From assembly GCA_016721845.1 (NCBI GenBank), contig JADKHK010000005.1, forward strand, positions 1-64,000: a DNA stretch of 64,000 nt, given 5' to 3'. The DNA comes from Lysobacterales bacterium. GTDB lineage: Bacteria > Pseudomonadota > Gammaproteobacteria > Xanthomonadales > Ahniellaceae. Shown in pieces: positions 29,461-39,023 of the stretch (the stretch's first letter is position 1; the number at the start of each line of letters is the position of its first letter). A program made the translations under genes and the position numbers. Under the pieces are notes generated by a model. The model did no database searches, was not told the origin of the DNA, and was given only the letters and a program-made list of their open reading frames with translations.

Positions 29461-29602
29461 CGGTCTGGTCCTGAGGGTCGCGCGGTCGTCCGCATCGGCA
29501 GAATAGTCGCGTCCGGCAGCGGGCAGACCGTGCCGGAAGCCACGTCTCACGTCCTGAATCCAGTTGCGTTACGGTCTGTATCCAGCCACCGCGGAGCCCG
29601 AC

Positions 29603-30298
29603 ATGCGATCCATCCTGCTGGCCGGTGCGACCGGGCTGATCGGCATCGAATTGCTGGCGCGACTGCTGCGCGACGAAACGCTTGATCTGCGCGTGATCGC
29701 GCCGACGCGCCGGGCGATCGGCGTCGATCACCCGAGACTGGTGAATCCGGTGGTCGATGCGATCAGTCGCAGCGACGAGACCCTGGTCAATGTCCTGCGC
29801 GAAGCCGGCGTCGATCGGCTGGATGCCTACGCCTGCTGCCTCGGCTCGACCCTCCGCAAGGCCGGCAGCCAGGCCATGTTCGCGGCGGTCGATCATGGTC
29901 TGGCGGTGCGCTGGGGTCGGGTCGCGGCCGGTCATGGCGCGCAGCATGTGTTGCTGGTCTCGTCGGTCGGGGCCGATCCGGCATCACGCGTGTTCTACCT
30001 GCGCGTGAAGGGTGAGGCCGAACGCGATCTGGCACGACTCGATTTCACCCGCGTCGATCTGCTGCGACCGGGGCAGCTGCTCGGTGCGCGCGAAGAATCG
30101 CGGCCGATGGAATCCCTGGCGCAGCTCGCGGCGCGCGCATACGGCCCGCTGCTGACGGGCGCGTCGCGGCGGTACCGTGGCATCGCCGCGGGCGATGTGG
30201 CTGCAGCGATGGCGACGCTGATCGTCGCGGCCGAACCGGCGCGCGGGGTCAGCATTCATCACTACGACGAGATCCGTGCGCTCGCCGAGCGTGCCTGA
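29603..30298 (+). CDS. NAD(P)-binding atypical SDR oxidoreductase
   Basis: A 231-residue Rossmann protein beginning MRSILLAGATGLIGIELLAR, the nucleotide-binding glycine motif of atypical SDRs. Further on, HVLLVSSVGADPASRVFYLRVKGEAERDL provides the Ser and Tyr-x-x-x-Lys positions, as in the HTATIP2/NAD(P)H-binding group, and LLRPGQLLGAREESRP is a typical phrase. It lacks a classical catalytic tetrad, so the function may be regulatory or reductive on an unknown substrate. It stands alone between divergent and co-directional genes. Confidence 0.78.
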   Translation: MRSILLAGATGLIGIELLARLLRDETLDLRVIAPTRRAIGVDHPRLVNPVVDAISRSDETLVNVLREAGVDRLDAYACCLGSTLRKAGSQAMFAAVDHGLAVRWGRVAAGHGAQHVLLVSSVGADPASRVFYLRVKGEAERDLARLDFTRVDLLRPGQLLGAREESRPMESLAQLAARAYGPLLTGASRRYRGIAAGDVAAAMATLIVAAEPARGVSIHHYDEIRALAERA

Positions 30299-30388
30299 CG
30301 CCACGTCCGCCGGACGCACATGCGCCGGATCGGGCAGGGTGCTAGCGTCGACGCGTTCGCGCGGTAGGCGCTCTGCGGAGGCGTTACC

Positions 30389-31195
30389 ATGAACTTCTTG
30401 CCGAAGTCGGCCTGCATGCTCGCGTGGTCGATCCTGGCCTCGGCCGCCGCGTCGGCGGCGACGATCGATGTCGACGTCAGCAGTTTCCGCTACACGCCGA
30501 ACAGCGTGACCATCCATGTCGGCGACACCGTGCGCTGGACCAACAGCGGCGGCTTCCACAACGTCCGCGCCGACGACGGCAGCTTCGGCAATACGGCGTC
30601 GTCGTCGTTGTGGTCGTTCTCGCATACCTTCAACAGCGTCGGCGAGTTCGGCTACTTCTGCCAGGTGCACAGTTCGGCCGGCGCCGACATCGCCACCAAC
30701 ATGAACGGCATCGTCCAGGTGCTGGCCGCCGAGCCGCCGCCGTTCGTGATCAACCAGGGGCTCGGCGGTTCCTGGTTCAACCCGGCCACCGGCGGCCAGG
30801 GTTTCCTGATCGACTTGCTGCCCGAAAACAAATTCATGTTCGTGGCCTGGTTCACCTACGACAAGGCCGCCGTGCCGGCACTGGCGCCGATCGATGCCAA
30901 GATCGGTGCCCCCGACCAGCGTTGGATGACCGCGTCCGGCCTCTACAACGGCAAGGTCGCGCCGCTCACGCTGTACGTGACCCGCGGCGGCCTGTTCAAC
31001 AATGGCCAGGCCGTCACGACGACGCCGGTCGGCACCATGACCCTCGACTTCACCGACTGCTCGAACGCCACGGTCACCTACGACATTCCCGGTGAAGGGG
31101 TGAGCGGCGTGATTCCGATTTCGCGGCAGACCACCGGCATGGCCGCGTATTGCCGGTCGTTGCAGGCCGCACCCGCCGCGACCGCGGCGGAATGA
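30389..31195 (+). CDS. secreted cupredoxin fused to SWFNPATGGQGF-type domain
   Basis: 268 residues. After a signal peptide (~1-23) there is a plastocyanin-like domain with copper ligands His57 (GGFHNV), Cys91, His94 (YFCQVHSS) and Met105. Residues ~120-260 form a second domain with GGSWFNPATGGQGFLIDLLP and FMFVAWFTYDKA, a module I recall from secreted proteins of this order but cannot name. GGAGG lies 8 nt before the ATG. It probably acts as a periplasmic electron carrier or copper sensor. It is the first gene of an operon running to 35850; the stop overlaps the next start (ATGA). Confidence 0.8.
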   Translation: MNFLPKSACMLAWSILASAAASAATIDVDVSSFRYTPNSVTIHVGDTVRWTNSGGFHNVRADDGSFGNTASSSLWSFSHTFNSVGEFGYFCQVHSSAGADIATNMNGIVQVLAAEPPPFVINQGLGGSWFNPATGGQGFLIDLLPENKFMFVAWFTYDKAAVPALAPIDAKIGAPDQRWMTASGLYNGKVAPLTLYVTRGGLFNNGQAVTTTPVGTMTLDFTDCSNATVTYDIPGEGVSGVIPISRQTTGMAAYCRSLQAAPAATAAE

Positions 31196-32088
31196 GGCGC
31201 GTCACGCTGACCTTGCTGCTGGCCCTGCTGTCGGTGGGGGTCGGCGCACAAGCGGTCGATGACAGCCGCACCCGCATCCCGTTCCAGCAGACCGACGCCT
31301 GGGCGATGGCCTATGTGGCCGCGTCGACCCTGTTCACCGGCCATGGCGCCAGTCCCGAGCTCGATCCCGGTGCGTATGCGCTCAGCGCCGAGCTCGGGCA
31401 CGTGCCGCGGCTGGACGAAGACGCGTTGTACGTCGGTCTCGGCGGCAGCAAGCGCGAGGATCTGAACAAGTCGCCCGTGGTCGGGCGGGCCCGTCTGTGG
31501 CTCGGCTTGCCCTACCGATTCGTGTTCGAGCTGGGCTGGGTCCCGCCGCTCGAGATCGATGGCGCGCACGCGCAGGGGCTGGTGTCGGCGGCGCTGGGGC
31601 GACGCTGGCTGCAGCGCGGACGCTGGACCCTGTCGGCGCGCCTGCACGGCCAGGCCGGCGCCGCGGTCGGCGACGTCACCTGCCCGGCCGCGATCGCCGG
31701 CAGTGCCGATCCGGCCCGCAATCCGTTCGGTTGCCTGCGGCCGTCGCGGGACCGCATCGAACTGGGCCAGTACGGGCTGGAAGGCACGGCGGCATTCGAC
31801 TGGGGTGCACGCGGGCAGGGGCACGCCAGCCTGGGCTGGCTGCGCATGGAGCCGGAGGTTCGCATCCATGCCGACCTGCGCGACTACGACAATCGCTCGG
31901 CCCTGGTCAGCCGCGGCCTGCGGCCCTACGCCGCACTCGGCTTCAGCCATGATCATGGCGCGCGCTGGCAGTCGGCCGTCGAACTGTTGTACCTGCCGCT
32001 GCGCATCCGTCGTCCGGGGCATGACCCGGAAGCGTCGCCGTACTGGAGCCTGCGCCTGATGCTGCGGCGCCGGATGGGTGCCGACTGA
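31192..32088 (+). CDS. exported hypothetical protein, beta-rich
   Basis: A 298-residue protein with signal peptide MRRVTLTLLLALLSVGVGA. The mature part alternates polar and aromatic residues (RLWLGLPYRFVFELGWVPPLE, QGHASLGWLRMEPEVRI, WQSAVELLYLPLRI) and ends in an aromatic-containing strand, YWSLRLMLRRRMGAD, suggesting an outer-membrane beta-barrel-like fold. Two cysteines (TCPAAIAG, GCLRPS) could form a disulfide. No family was recognised. Co-translated with the cupredoxin gene (4-nt overlap). Confidence 0.65.
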   Translation: MRRVTLTLLLALLSVGVGAQAVDDSRTRIPFQQTDAWAMAYVAASTLFTGHGASPELDPGAYALSAELGHVPRLDEDALYVGLGGSKREDLNKSPVVGRARLWLGLPYRFVFELGWVPPLEIDGAHAQGLVSAALGRRWLQRGRWTLSARLHGQAGAAVGDVTCPAAIAGSADPARNPFGCLRPSRDRIELGQYGLEGTAAFDWGARGQGHASLGWLRMEPEVRIHADLRDYDNRSALVSRGLRPYAALGFSHDHGARWQSAVELLYLPLRIRRPGHDPEASPYWSLRLMLRRRMGAD

Positions 32089-32151
32089 ACATCGCGCTTG
32101 CGTGCCGTGCCGCGTTTTGCGCACCATGCAGTTCCAGTCGAGGACACGCAC

Positions 32152-33360
32152 ATGGCCGATCGATTCACCGAAGTCACCCGCACCGGTTGGGGCAAGCGCA
32201 TCGGGCAGTCGCTGTCCGGCGCCCTGATCGGCGGCCTGATGTTCCTGGGTTCGTTCGCGTTGCTGTGGTGGAACGAAGGCCGCGCGATCGGCGAAGCACG
32301 GGCGCTGGCCGAAGGTGCGGGCGCCGTCGTCGATGTCGGCATCGATGCGGTCGAACCGAAGCACGAGGGCAAGTTGCTGCATGTGACCGGGCAGGTCGAC
32401 GCCAGCCCGGAAGCGCGTGACGACGACACCGGCATTGCCGTCGACGCGCTGCAATTGCGCCGCGTCGTCGAGATGTACCAGTGGGTCGAGAAGCGCAGCA
32501 GCAGGGAAGAGAAGAAGCTGGGCGGCGGCAGCGAAACCGTCACCACCTACGACTACGAGCAGCAATGGGACGACGATGCGGTCGATTCCAGCGACTTCCG
32601 CTACGACCAGGGGCACGAGAATCCGTCCGACTGGCCCATCCGCTCGGACAGCTTCGCCGCGGGCACGGTGACGCTGGGCGCGTTCACGCTGGCGCAGCCG
32701 GTGCGGGACGCGATGGGCCAGTGGCAGGACTTGCCGGCCACGATCACCGCGCAATTGCCCGAGCAGTTCGGTGAATTCCGGCGCATCGCGAGCGGTCGCC
32801 TGTTCCGTGGCAACGATCCGGAACGCCCGCAGATCGGCGACATGCGCGTGCGCTACGAATACCAGCCGGAAGCGACCTACTCGATCATCGCCAAGCAGGT
32901 CGGTGACCAGCTCGATCGGTATCTCGCATCGAACGGCCGCGAGGTCCTTCTGGTCGAAGACGGTTCGGTGCCGGCCGCAACGATGTTCGAAGGCGCACAG
33001 TCGCGCAATTCGATGATCACCTGGATCGTGCGCGCCGCCGGCACCTTGCTGATGTGGCTCGGGCTGTCGATGGTGTTCGCGCCGATCAGCCGCATTCTTG
33101 ACGTGCTGCCGATGCTCGGCACCATTGGCAGCTGGGGCATCGGCGTCGTCACCGGACTGATCTCGCTGCTGTTGTCGCTGACCACCATCGGCATCGCCTG
33201 GGTGTTTTACCGACCGCTGCTCGGTGGCGCCATCCTGGTCGGCGTGGTGGCGCTGTTCTTCTGGTCGCGTAGTGGTCGCAAGCCGGCCCCGGCAGCGGCG
33301 GCGGCGACGCCGCCCATGGCGCCGCCTGCGGCACCGCCGCCGCCGCCGCCGACGGCGTGA
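32152..33360 (+). CDS. TMEM43 family membrane protein
   Basis: A 402-residue protein with an N-terminal membrane segment (IGGLMFLGSFALLWWNEGRAI), a large soluble domain (~60-285) and three or four C-terminal membrane segments, ending in a Pro/Ala-rich tail (APPAAPPPPPPTA). The N-terminal WNEGRA phrase and the QWVEKRSSREEKKLGGGSE segment are characteristic of the TMEM43 (DUF1625) family. Human TMEM43 sits in the inner nuclear membrane; bacterial members have no known role. Its stop overlaps the Lgt-like start (GTGA). Confidence 0.8.
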   Translation: MADRFTEVTRTGWGKRIGQSLSGALIGGLMFLGSFALLWWNEGRAIGEARALAEGAGAVVDVGIDAVEPKHEGKLLHVTGQVDASPEARDDDTGIAVDALQLRRVVEMYQWVEKRSSREEKKLGGGSETVTTYDYEQQWDDDAVDSSDFRYDQGHENPSDWPIRSDSFAAGTVTLGAFTLAQPVRDAMGQWQDLPATITAQLPEQFGEFRRIASGRLFRGNDPERPQIGDMRVRYEYQPEATYSIIAKQVGDQLDRYLASNGREVLLVEDGSVPAATMFEGAQSRNSMITWIVRAAGTLLMWLGLSMVFAPISRILDVLPMLGTIGSWGIGVVTGLISLLLSLTTIGIAWVFYRPLLGGAILVGVVALFFWSRSGRKPAPAAAAATPPMAPPAAPPPPPPTA

Positions 33361-34091
33361 GTCCTGCGCACTGGCACCTGCTGCTGGAGCTGATCGCCTA
33401 CGCGCTCGGCTTCCAGCTGTTTCGCCACGAGCGCGGACGCTACCCGACCACCGCGGCCCTGCCACGCAGTGCGCAACTGGTCGTGATCGCCGGGGCGATT
33501 CTCGGCGCGGCCCTCGGTGCCCGTCTGTCGTGGTGGCTGGAAGATCCGGCGACCGCGTTCGCGCAGTTTCCGAATCCGCTGAACCTGATGCAGGGCAAGT
33601 CCATCCTCGGCGGCCTGCTCGGCGGCGTCGCCGGTGTCGAGTTCGCGAAGTCGCGGATCGGCGTGCGCGCGTCCACCGGCGATGCCTTCGTCTGGCCGAT
33701 CATCGTCGCGCTGGCGGTCGGCCGCATCGGCTGCCATCTTGCCGGGCTTTCCGATCACACCGCCGGCCTGCCGACATCGTCCGGGTTCGGTCTCGACTAT
33801 GGCGACGGCATCCCGCGCCATCCGACGGCGCTGTACGAAATCGTGTTCCTGCTCGGCTGGGGCGGACTCATCGCGGCCCTGGCACCGCAGCTGCATGCGC
33901 GCGGTGACCGTTTCCGCCTGCTGATGTTCGGCTACTGCGTGTGGCGACTGGCGATCGAGTCGCTGAAACCGATCCCGCACGTCTACGCCTTCGGGCTGTC
34001 CGGCCTGCAGTGGCTGGCCCTGCTCGGGATCGTGTACTACTTGCCTTCATTGCCGCGCATGTGGCGCGGCCGGTCGGAGCATCCTGCATGA
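33357..34091 (+). CDS. prolipoprotein diacylglyceryl transferase-like (Lgt family) membrane protein
   Basis: A 244-residue membrane protein with Lgt hallmarks: GARLSWWLE, GKSILGGLLGG (80-90), VGRIGCHLAGLSD (121-133) and HPTALYE (155-161). Lgt moves diacylglycerol from phosphatidylglycerol to lipoproteins. The position of the catalytic His in the HGGL motif of standard Lgt is Leu here (SILGGL), and the usual GRIGNFIN is GRIGCHLA. It is therefore a divergent paralogue, perhaps handling glycerol lipids for another reaction. The GTG start and both flanking 4-nt overlaps couple it to TMEM43 and the radical SAM gene. Confidence 0.75.
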   Translation: MSPAHWHLLLELIAYALGFQLFRHERGRYPTTAALPRSAQLVVIAGAILGAALGARLSWWLEDPATAFAQFPNPLNLMQGKSILGGLLGGVAGVEFAKSRIGVRASTGDAFVWPIIVALAVGRIGCHLAGLSDHTAGLPTSSGFGLDYGDGIPRHPTALYEIVFLLGWGGLIAALAPQLHARGDRFRLLMFGYCVWRLAIESLKPIPHVYAFGLSGLQWLALLGIVYYLPSLPRMWRGRSEHPA

Positions 34092-35530
34092 GCAAGGTCC
34101 GTCCCTACCTGTTCTACGACAGCGCGGTCTCGGTCTGCAGCACCTGCCTGATGCGGGTCGAGGCCAAGATCCTGATCCAGGACGAGCGCGTGTACCTGGA
34201 AAAGTGGTGCCCGGAACACGGCCGCGAGCGTGTGCTGATCGCCGATGATGCGGCCTATTACCGTGCCGCCCGCGAGACCTGGATCAAGCCGCCGGAACTG
34301 CCGCGGCATTTTGCGACCCCGCAGCGCCACGGCTGCCCGTACGACTGCGGCCTGTGTCCGGAACACATGCAGCATGCCTGCCTGTCGCTGATCGAACTGA
34401 CCGACCACTGCAACCTGCGTTGCCCGATCTGCTACGCCGATTCCGGTCCGCATCGCCCGGGCTACCGCGATCTCGCGACCATCGAGCGCATGCTCGATGC
34501 CGTGGTGAAGACCGAAGGCGAGCCCGACGTGGTCCAGCTGTCCGGGGGCGAGCCGACCTTGCATCCGCAGTTCTTCGAGGTGCTCGATGCCGCGCGCCGC
34601 CGCCCGATCCGGCACCTGATGCTGAACACGAATGGTCTTCGCATCGCGCGCGAGCCGGACTTCGTGCGTCGCCTCGCCGACTACCGCGCCGGCTTCGAGA
34701 TCTACCTGCAATTCGATTCGCTGCGCGAGGACGCGCTGCAGACCCTGCGTGGCGCGAAACTGCGCGACACCCGTCTGCGCGCACTCGATGCACTCGACGC
34801 GCACGACCTGTCGACGACCCTGGTGGTCACGGTGATGCGCGGCGTCAACGATGATGAGCTCGGTGCGATCATCGATTTCGCGAAGTCGCGGCCGTGCGTG
34901 CGCGGCGTCACCTTCCAGCCGATCCAGGAGGCCGGTCGCATCGAGGGTTACGACCCCGCCCGGCATCGTCTCACCCTGACCGAAGTGCGCCGGCGCATCC
35001 TCGAACAGTCGCCGGTGTTCGCGCCGGCGGACGTGGTGCCGGTGCCATGCAATCCCGACTGCCTGGCGATGGCCTATGCCCTCAAACAGGGGGGCGAACT
35101 GGTGCCGCTGACGCGGTACGTCGAGCCGAAAGTACTGATCGAGGGCAGCCGCAACTCGATCGTCGTCGAACGCGATCCGGCGTTGCGCGAACAGGTGTTC
35201 AAGCTGTTCTCGACCGCGAATTCGCCGGACGCCAGCGCGCATCACCTGTCGAACCTGCTGTGCTGCCTGCCGAATGTCGAGTCCCTGGCCGGGCTGTCCT
35301 ATCGCGATGTGTTCCGCGTGATCATCATGCAGTTCATCGACGCGCACAGCTTCGACCTGCGCGCGGTCAAGAAGAGTTGCGTGCACATCGCGCAGCCGAA
35401 CGGCGAACTCATTCCGTTCGATACCTACAACCTGTTCTATCGGGACGATCGCCGCGCCTTGCTGGCGCAGTTGCGCGAGCGCCATGATCGCGCCTGGCGG
35501 CCGCCACAGCACGAGGAGCACAGCGCATGA
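34088..35530 (+). CDS. radical SAM protein resembling the MJ0619/tetraether synthase (Tes) family
   Basis: 480 residues. The N-terminal segment carries Cys17, Cys20 and Cys41 (VCSTCLMRVEAKI, WCPEHG), a rubredoxin-like set, then Cys83, Cys87, Cys90 and Cys98 (GCPYDCGLCPEHMQHAC). The radical SAM site is Cys108-x3-Cys112-x2-Cys115 (DHCNLRCPICYADSG), followed by VQLSGGEPTLHP. C-terminal cysteines (VPCNPDC, LLCCLP, KKSCVH) complete several auxiliary Fe-S sites. This cysteine plan matches the MJ0619-like family, which includes archaeal Tes that joins lipid tails by C-C bonds. Start overlaps the Lgt-like stop (ATGA). Substrate is unproven. Confidence 0.72.
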   Translation: MSKVRPYLFYDSAVSVCSTCLMRVEAKILIQDERVYLEKWCPEHGRERVLIADDAAYYRAARETWIKPPELPRHFATPQRHGCPYDCGLCPEHMQHACLSLIELTDHCNLRCPICYADSGPHRPGYRDLATIERMLDAVVKTEGEPDVVQLSGGEPTLHPQFFEVLDAARRRPIRHLMLNTNGLRIAREPDFVRRLADYRAGFEIYLQFDSLREDALQTLRGAKLRDTRLRALDALDAHDLSTTLVVTVMRGVNDDELGAIIDFAKSRPCVRGVTFQPIQEAGRIEGYDPARHRLTLTEVRRRILEQSPVFAPADVVPVPCNPDCLAMAYALKQGGELVPLTRYVEPKVLIEGSRNSIVVERDPALREQVFKLFSTANSPDASAHHLSNLLCCLPNVESLAGLSYRDVFRVIIMQFIDAHSFDLRAVKKSCVHIAQPNGELIPFDTYNLFYRDDRRALLAQLRERHDRAWRPPQHEEHSA

Positions 35531-35850
35531 ACATGTCCGGGCCGGACCCGCTTCCGAACGATCGTGGCCATTGGGGCATTGGCGTGGCCTGGGCGGTCGC
35601 CTGCATCTTGATGGTGATTCCGCTGGGCTTCGCCGTGGCCATGATCGGCGCGCAATTCGACGCCGAATTCGGTTACGCCGGGATCGGGGTGTGGGTGCTG
35701 TTCGGCTTGTCGCAGTTCGTGTTCGTGGTGCCGGTCGGGATCTGGCTGCATCGCCGCGGCCGGCGCGATTCCGCGCTCGGCCTGTGGATCACCGCGGGCA
35801 TCGCGCTGCTGTTGAACGGGGCCTGTTTCGGACTGATGGGCGTATTCTGA
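35527..35850 (+). CDS. small three-helix membrane protein
   Basis: A 107-residue protein of unknown function with three predicted membrane segments (VAWAVACILMVIPLGFAVAM, VWVLFGLSQFVFVVPVGIWL, LGLWITAGIALLLNGACFGL). Its ATG overlaps the radical SAM stop by 4 nt, so it is the last member of the operon. It could anchor or scaffold the membrane enzymes. No family was recognised. Confidence 0.7.
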   Translation: MNMSGPDPLPNDRGHWGIGVAWAVACILMVIPLGFAVAMIGAQFDAEFGYAGIGVWVLFGLSQFVFVVPVGIWLHRRGRRDSALGLWITAGIALLLNGACFGLMGVF

Positions 35851-35869
35851 AACTCCGGCGCGACGCGGT

Positions 35870-38800
35870 TCAGTCGCTGGCGTCGTCGCCCTCGGCAGTG
35901 ACCGGGCGGCGCATCTGCTGGTGCTGCTGCCACCACTGCCGCAGTGCCGGCATCGGCAAGGCGGTGCTGATGTAGTAGCCCTGGATGTAGTCGCAGTGGT
36001 GACGGCGCAACCATTTCAGGTCGGCCAGATCCTCGACGCCTTCAGCGACCAGATTCAGGCCGAGGTTGTGACCGAGTGCGATCACCGATCGACAGATCGC
36101 GGCCGACTCCTCGTCCTCGGCGACGCCACGCACGAAGCTCTTGTCGATCTTGAGTTTCTGCACCGGGAAGCGCTTGAGGTAGGACAGCGACGAGTAGCCG
36201 GTGCCGAAGTCGTCGACGGCCAGGGCCCAGCCCGAGTGCACGCAAGCGCGCCATGATCTGGAGGGCGTCGCCGAGGTCGTGCATCAACACCGTCTCGGTC
36301 AGCTCCAGTTCGACGCGGGCGGCGGCGACACGATGGCGGGCAAGCGCGGCCTGCAGGTGTTCGACCAGGGCCGGATCGCGGAACTGTGCAAGCGACAGGT
36401 TGATCGCGAGGCGCACCGGCGGCAGGCCTGCCGCGTCCCAGGTGGCGAGGTCGGCCATGGCCTGTTCGATGATCCAGTGGCCGAGCGTAACGATCAGGCC
36501 GCTTTGCTCGGCCAGCGGCACGAAGCGTTCCGGCGTGACCAGGCCGAGCGTCGGATGACGCCAGCGGATCAGAGCCTCGATGCCGTGCAGTTCGCCGCCC
36601 TGGGTCGCCAGCACGGGTTGGTAGTGCAGCACGAATTCCTGACTGGCGACGGCATGCGCGAGTTCGTCGAGCAGCGCCTTGCGTTCCATCAGTTCTGCAT
36701 GCAGGCGTTCGGTGAAGAAGCGGAACGTGTTCCGACCTTCGGACTTGGCGTGATACATCGCCAGATCGGCCTTGCGCAGCAGCTGTTCGGCGTTGCGGTC
36801 GTCCCCCGGGCACAGCGTGACGCCGATGCTGACGCCGATCTGGAGGCGGTGGCTGTCGATCTCGAACAGGTCGCCGATGCGGTCGATGATGCGCTGGGCC
36901 ATCCACGCGGCTTCGCCGGCGTCGACCAGGTTCGGCATCAGCATCGCGAACTCGTCGCCGCCGAGACGCGAGACGGTGTCGCCCGGGCGCATGCAGTCCT
37001 GCAGGCGTTCGCCGACGGCGCGCAGCAGGGCGTCACCGACGCTGTGGCCGAGGCTGTCGTTCGCGACCTTGAAATGGTCGAGGTCGAGGAACAGCAGCGC
37101 CATCGCGGTGGATTCGAGCAGGCAGCGCTCGACCGCGCGCTTCAGGCGGTCGTTGAACAGGGTGCGGTTCGGCAGGCCGGTGAGCGTGTCGTGCGTGGCC
37201 AGCATGCGCACACGTTCCTCGGCCCGCTGGCGTTCGGTCACGTCGCGCACCTGCACGTTGTACAGGCCGTGGCTCGGGCCGCGCCAATAGCTGACCGACA
37301 CCTCGGCCGGAAAGGCGCGGCCGTCGCGGCGCTGCGCGCTCAGTTCGAGCATGTGGCTGGCGGGACGGCTGACGGCCGCGTCATCGTGTTCGCCGAAGCT
37401 CTCGCTGCGCGGATCCCAGGGCATCAGCCGCCTGAATTCCCCGCCGACCAGTTCGGCCTCCTGCCAGCCGAACATCTGTCCGCCGGCGCGGTTCATGCTG
37501 ACGATGCGGCCGTGGTCATCGATCTGGATCAGCGCATCGTGTGCCAGTTCGGTGACCGCACGGAACTGCTCCGCCGACGCGCGCAGGTCGGCGTGGCTCT
37601 CGCCGATCTGCCCGGCGTAGCGGTTGAACGTGCGGGCCAATTGCGCGAGTTCGTCGCGACCTTGGACGTCGATGCGCCCGGGCACGATCGAATGTTCGGT
37701 GGCCGCCAGCTGCTCGGTGATGCGACGGATCGGCACGACCAGGGTGCGGCGCAGCAGCCAGCCGGCGAGCAGCACGACCACGACCACGGCCAAGCCCAGG
37801 GCCCAGGCCACCCGCGTCATGATCGACATCACGGCTTCGTGCACCAGCCGCGCGGGCTGCACCAGCACCAGTTGCCAGTGCGTGCCGGGCAGGCGTTGGG
37901 CGGTGACCAGGCTGGCCTCCTTGAGGAAGGGGTCGCGCGGCAGGGTGGTTTGCCGCACGCCGTCGCCCCGGGTGCCGTCGTCCAGCAACTGCGCGGCGAT
38001 GCGTTGGGCCTCGGGACGATCGATGCTGTTGGTGGCCTGGTCGATCTGGCGTGCGATCTCGTCCTGACGCGGATCGCCGGGATGGTCGGTCGGCAGATCC
38101 AGGAACTGGGCCAGCGCCGCGAAATCCTGATGATGCGATGCGAAGTCGGCGATACCGAACACGGTGCCCTTGGGCGTGGCGGGCGCGCCGGCCGGCATCG
38201 GTGTGCGCCGCATCGGCGGGACCGTGATGAACACGCCGTTGCGATCGATGGCGAAGGCATAGCCCTGCAAGGCGGCACCGCGACGATCGAGGAAGTCCTG
38301 CAGGCCGGACAGTTTCAGGTCCACCGTGCTGACGCCGATGAAGCGCCCGGCCACGCGCATCGCGGCGGTGCAGGTGACCATCTGCTCGCCGCTGTAGGGA
38401 TCCTGGTACGAGCGCGACCAATAACAGCGGCCTTCGCGCTGGTGGCGCGCCGGGACGTACCATTCTTCGCCGTGGTAACCGGGGCCATCGGCGGCGTTGT
38501 AATCATCGAAGTAGCGCAGCACGCCGTCGGCGTCGCGACCCCAGAAGAAGCTGCGCCGTGCCACGCCCGGGGTGTAGGCATCGGGTTCCGGCCACAGGCC
38601 GCCGCCGGCGATGAGATCGGCGCGGCCGTCCAGATCGAGTACGCCGGGGATCACGTCGCGCCACAAGGCTTCGTCATGCGGCAGGCGCTCGCCGAGATTT
38701 TCCAGCGCCACCGCGAGACCCTCGGCCAGTGCCAGTTCCTTGCCCATGTCGCTGGCCAGGCGCTGTGCCGCGGCATTGGCGACGTCGCGTTCGCGCGCCA

Positions 38801-38939
38801 TCAGGAGTTCATAGCCACGCAGATAAAAGACGACGAGAACGGCCGCCAGCATCATCGCCAGCGCGAGCAACAGACCAACCAGCAATCTGGCCCTCAGGCT
38901 GTGCCGGAAGGGCACCTCCTTTCGCTCGGAACCCTGCAT
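35870..38939 (-). pseudogene. frameshifted dCache-HAMP-PAS-GGDEF-EAL protein
   Basis: A membrane-bound c-di-GMP enzyme read in two frames. Starting at 38939 (AAGGA upstream): membrane segment (~12-40), periplasmic Cache-like sensor (~45-380), second membrane segment and HAMP (~400-450), PAS (~465-560), GGDEF with intact RLGGDEFAML, and EAL with LHGIEALIRWRHP. At about 36234-36236 one extra G in a G-run (CTCGGGCTGG instead of CTCGGCTGG) shifts the frame. Removing it restores LGWALAVDDFGTGYSSL and the EAL end to 35870. As read, the EAL domain loses its last ~110 residues, including the Asp pair. A sequencing error is possible. Confidence 0.8.
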
Positions 38940-39023
38940 CCTGCCGTCCTTCGCCTGTCTTCCCCGAATCCGGACGCTCGCATGCGACTCGCGAAAACGC
39001 AACGGTACGAACTGACAGGGGAC

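Noticed and set aside
33357..34091. Housekeeping lgt
   Set aside because: The HGGL histidine is missing and the operon is unusual, so only an Lgt-family call is made.
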